The notes under the pieces: model-generated
The model's database searches: none
The model's input: only the letters and a program-made list of their open reading frames with translations
Told to the model about the DNA's origin: nothing
From: Treponema sp.
GTDB taxonomy: Bacteria > Spirochaetota > Spirochaetia > Treponematales > Breznakiellaceae
Length of the DNA: 5,640 nt
Reading direction: 5' to 3'
Assembly: GCA_031254385.1 (NCBI GenBank)
Contig: JAIRUO010000090.1
Location: 1 to 5,640, forward strand
Made by a program: the position numbers and the translations under genes
In this document: positions 5,444-5,640 of the stretch, one piece after another
How the letters are laid out: each line of letters begins with the position of its first letter
Numbering within the stretch: position 1 is the stretch's first letter

Positions 5444-5640
5444 ATGAAGAAAGTAGTCGTAACCGGAATGGGGGCGATTTCTCCCATTGGCAATTCTGTG
5501 GAAGAATTCTGCAAATCCCTTAAAGAAGGAAAGAGCGGAGTTGGCCCTATTACGCAATTTGACACGACCGGTTTTGAAGCAACCATTGCTGCCGAGGTCA
5601 AGGACTTTGATCCCAGCCGCTGGATGGATAAAAAAGAAGC
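5444..5640 (+). CDS. fabF: Beta-ketoacyl-ACP synthase II, N-terminal part (runs off the right edge)
   Basis: This condensing enzyme extends acyl-ACP by two carbons from malonyl-ACP in the elongation cycle. Only the first 65 codons are inside the window, so the Cys-His-His catalytic residues cannot be checked. The start KKVVVTGMGAISPIGNSVEE (2-21), SGVGPITQFDTTGF (31-44) and AAEVKDFDP (49-57) match the N terminus of FabF-type synthases; FabB-type starts differ in this stretch. The ATG at 5444 follows AAGGAG (5428-5433), which overlaps the fabG stop, by ten bases. It is the fourth gene of the cluster and is joined directly to fabG with no acpP between. Confidence 0.93.
   Translation, partial: MKKVVVTGMGAISPIGNSVEEFCKSLKEGKSGVGPITQFDTTGFEATIAAEVKDFDPSRWMDKKE

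Overview
The window reads as chromosomal DNA from a spirochaete, most likely a Treponema-type organism that makes its own fatty acids (free-living or gut-associated rather than T. pallidum-like). This rests on protein resemblance: the GAPDH fragment at the left edge has the long second-strand region ([19 protein letters not shown]) shared by some spirochaete and kinetoplastid enzymes. Two small exported beta-barrel-like proteins of no recognised family also fit a diderm. No search could be run, so the genus is an inference.

Layout. Bases 1-209 (minus) are the first 69 codons of a glyceraldehyde-3-phosphate dehydrogenase gene. A 98-bp AT-rich divergent spacer (210-307) with a 19-bp palindrome separates it from a secreted 180-residue barrel-like protein (308-850, plus). 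Next comes a 117-bp intergenic block (851-967) made almost wholly of short tandem repeats: two heptamer families and one octamer family, lying between convergent genes. On the minus strand follow a sugar-phosphate isomerase/epimerase-type TIM barrel (968-1768) and, upstream of it in the same direction and probably co-transcribed, a second exported barrel-like protein (1809-2519).

The right half is a type II fatty acid synthesis cluster on the plus strand: fabH (2671-3696), fabD (3747-4685), fabG (4695-5429) and the start of fabF (5444-5640, cut by the window edge). FabD loads malonyl groups onto acyl carrier protein (ACP), FabH primes the chain with acyl-CoA, FabG reduces the 3-ketoacyl-ACP, and FabF extends the chain. 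fabD-fabG-fabF are tightly packed, with Shine-Dalgarno sites overlapping the preceding stop codons. acpP, often found between fabG and fabF, is absent there.

The most notable non-coding signal is regulatory. fabH has a consensus promoter (TTGACA, 16 bp, TATAAT) embedded in three overlapping or adjoining palindromes. A second promoter with the same geometry and the same ATTTTTGT spacer half lies just after the fabH stop codon, in front of fabD. This suggests a shared transcription factor and two entry points into the operon. I see no CRISPR array, tRNA, rRNA, insertion sequence or clearly new multi-gene system.
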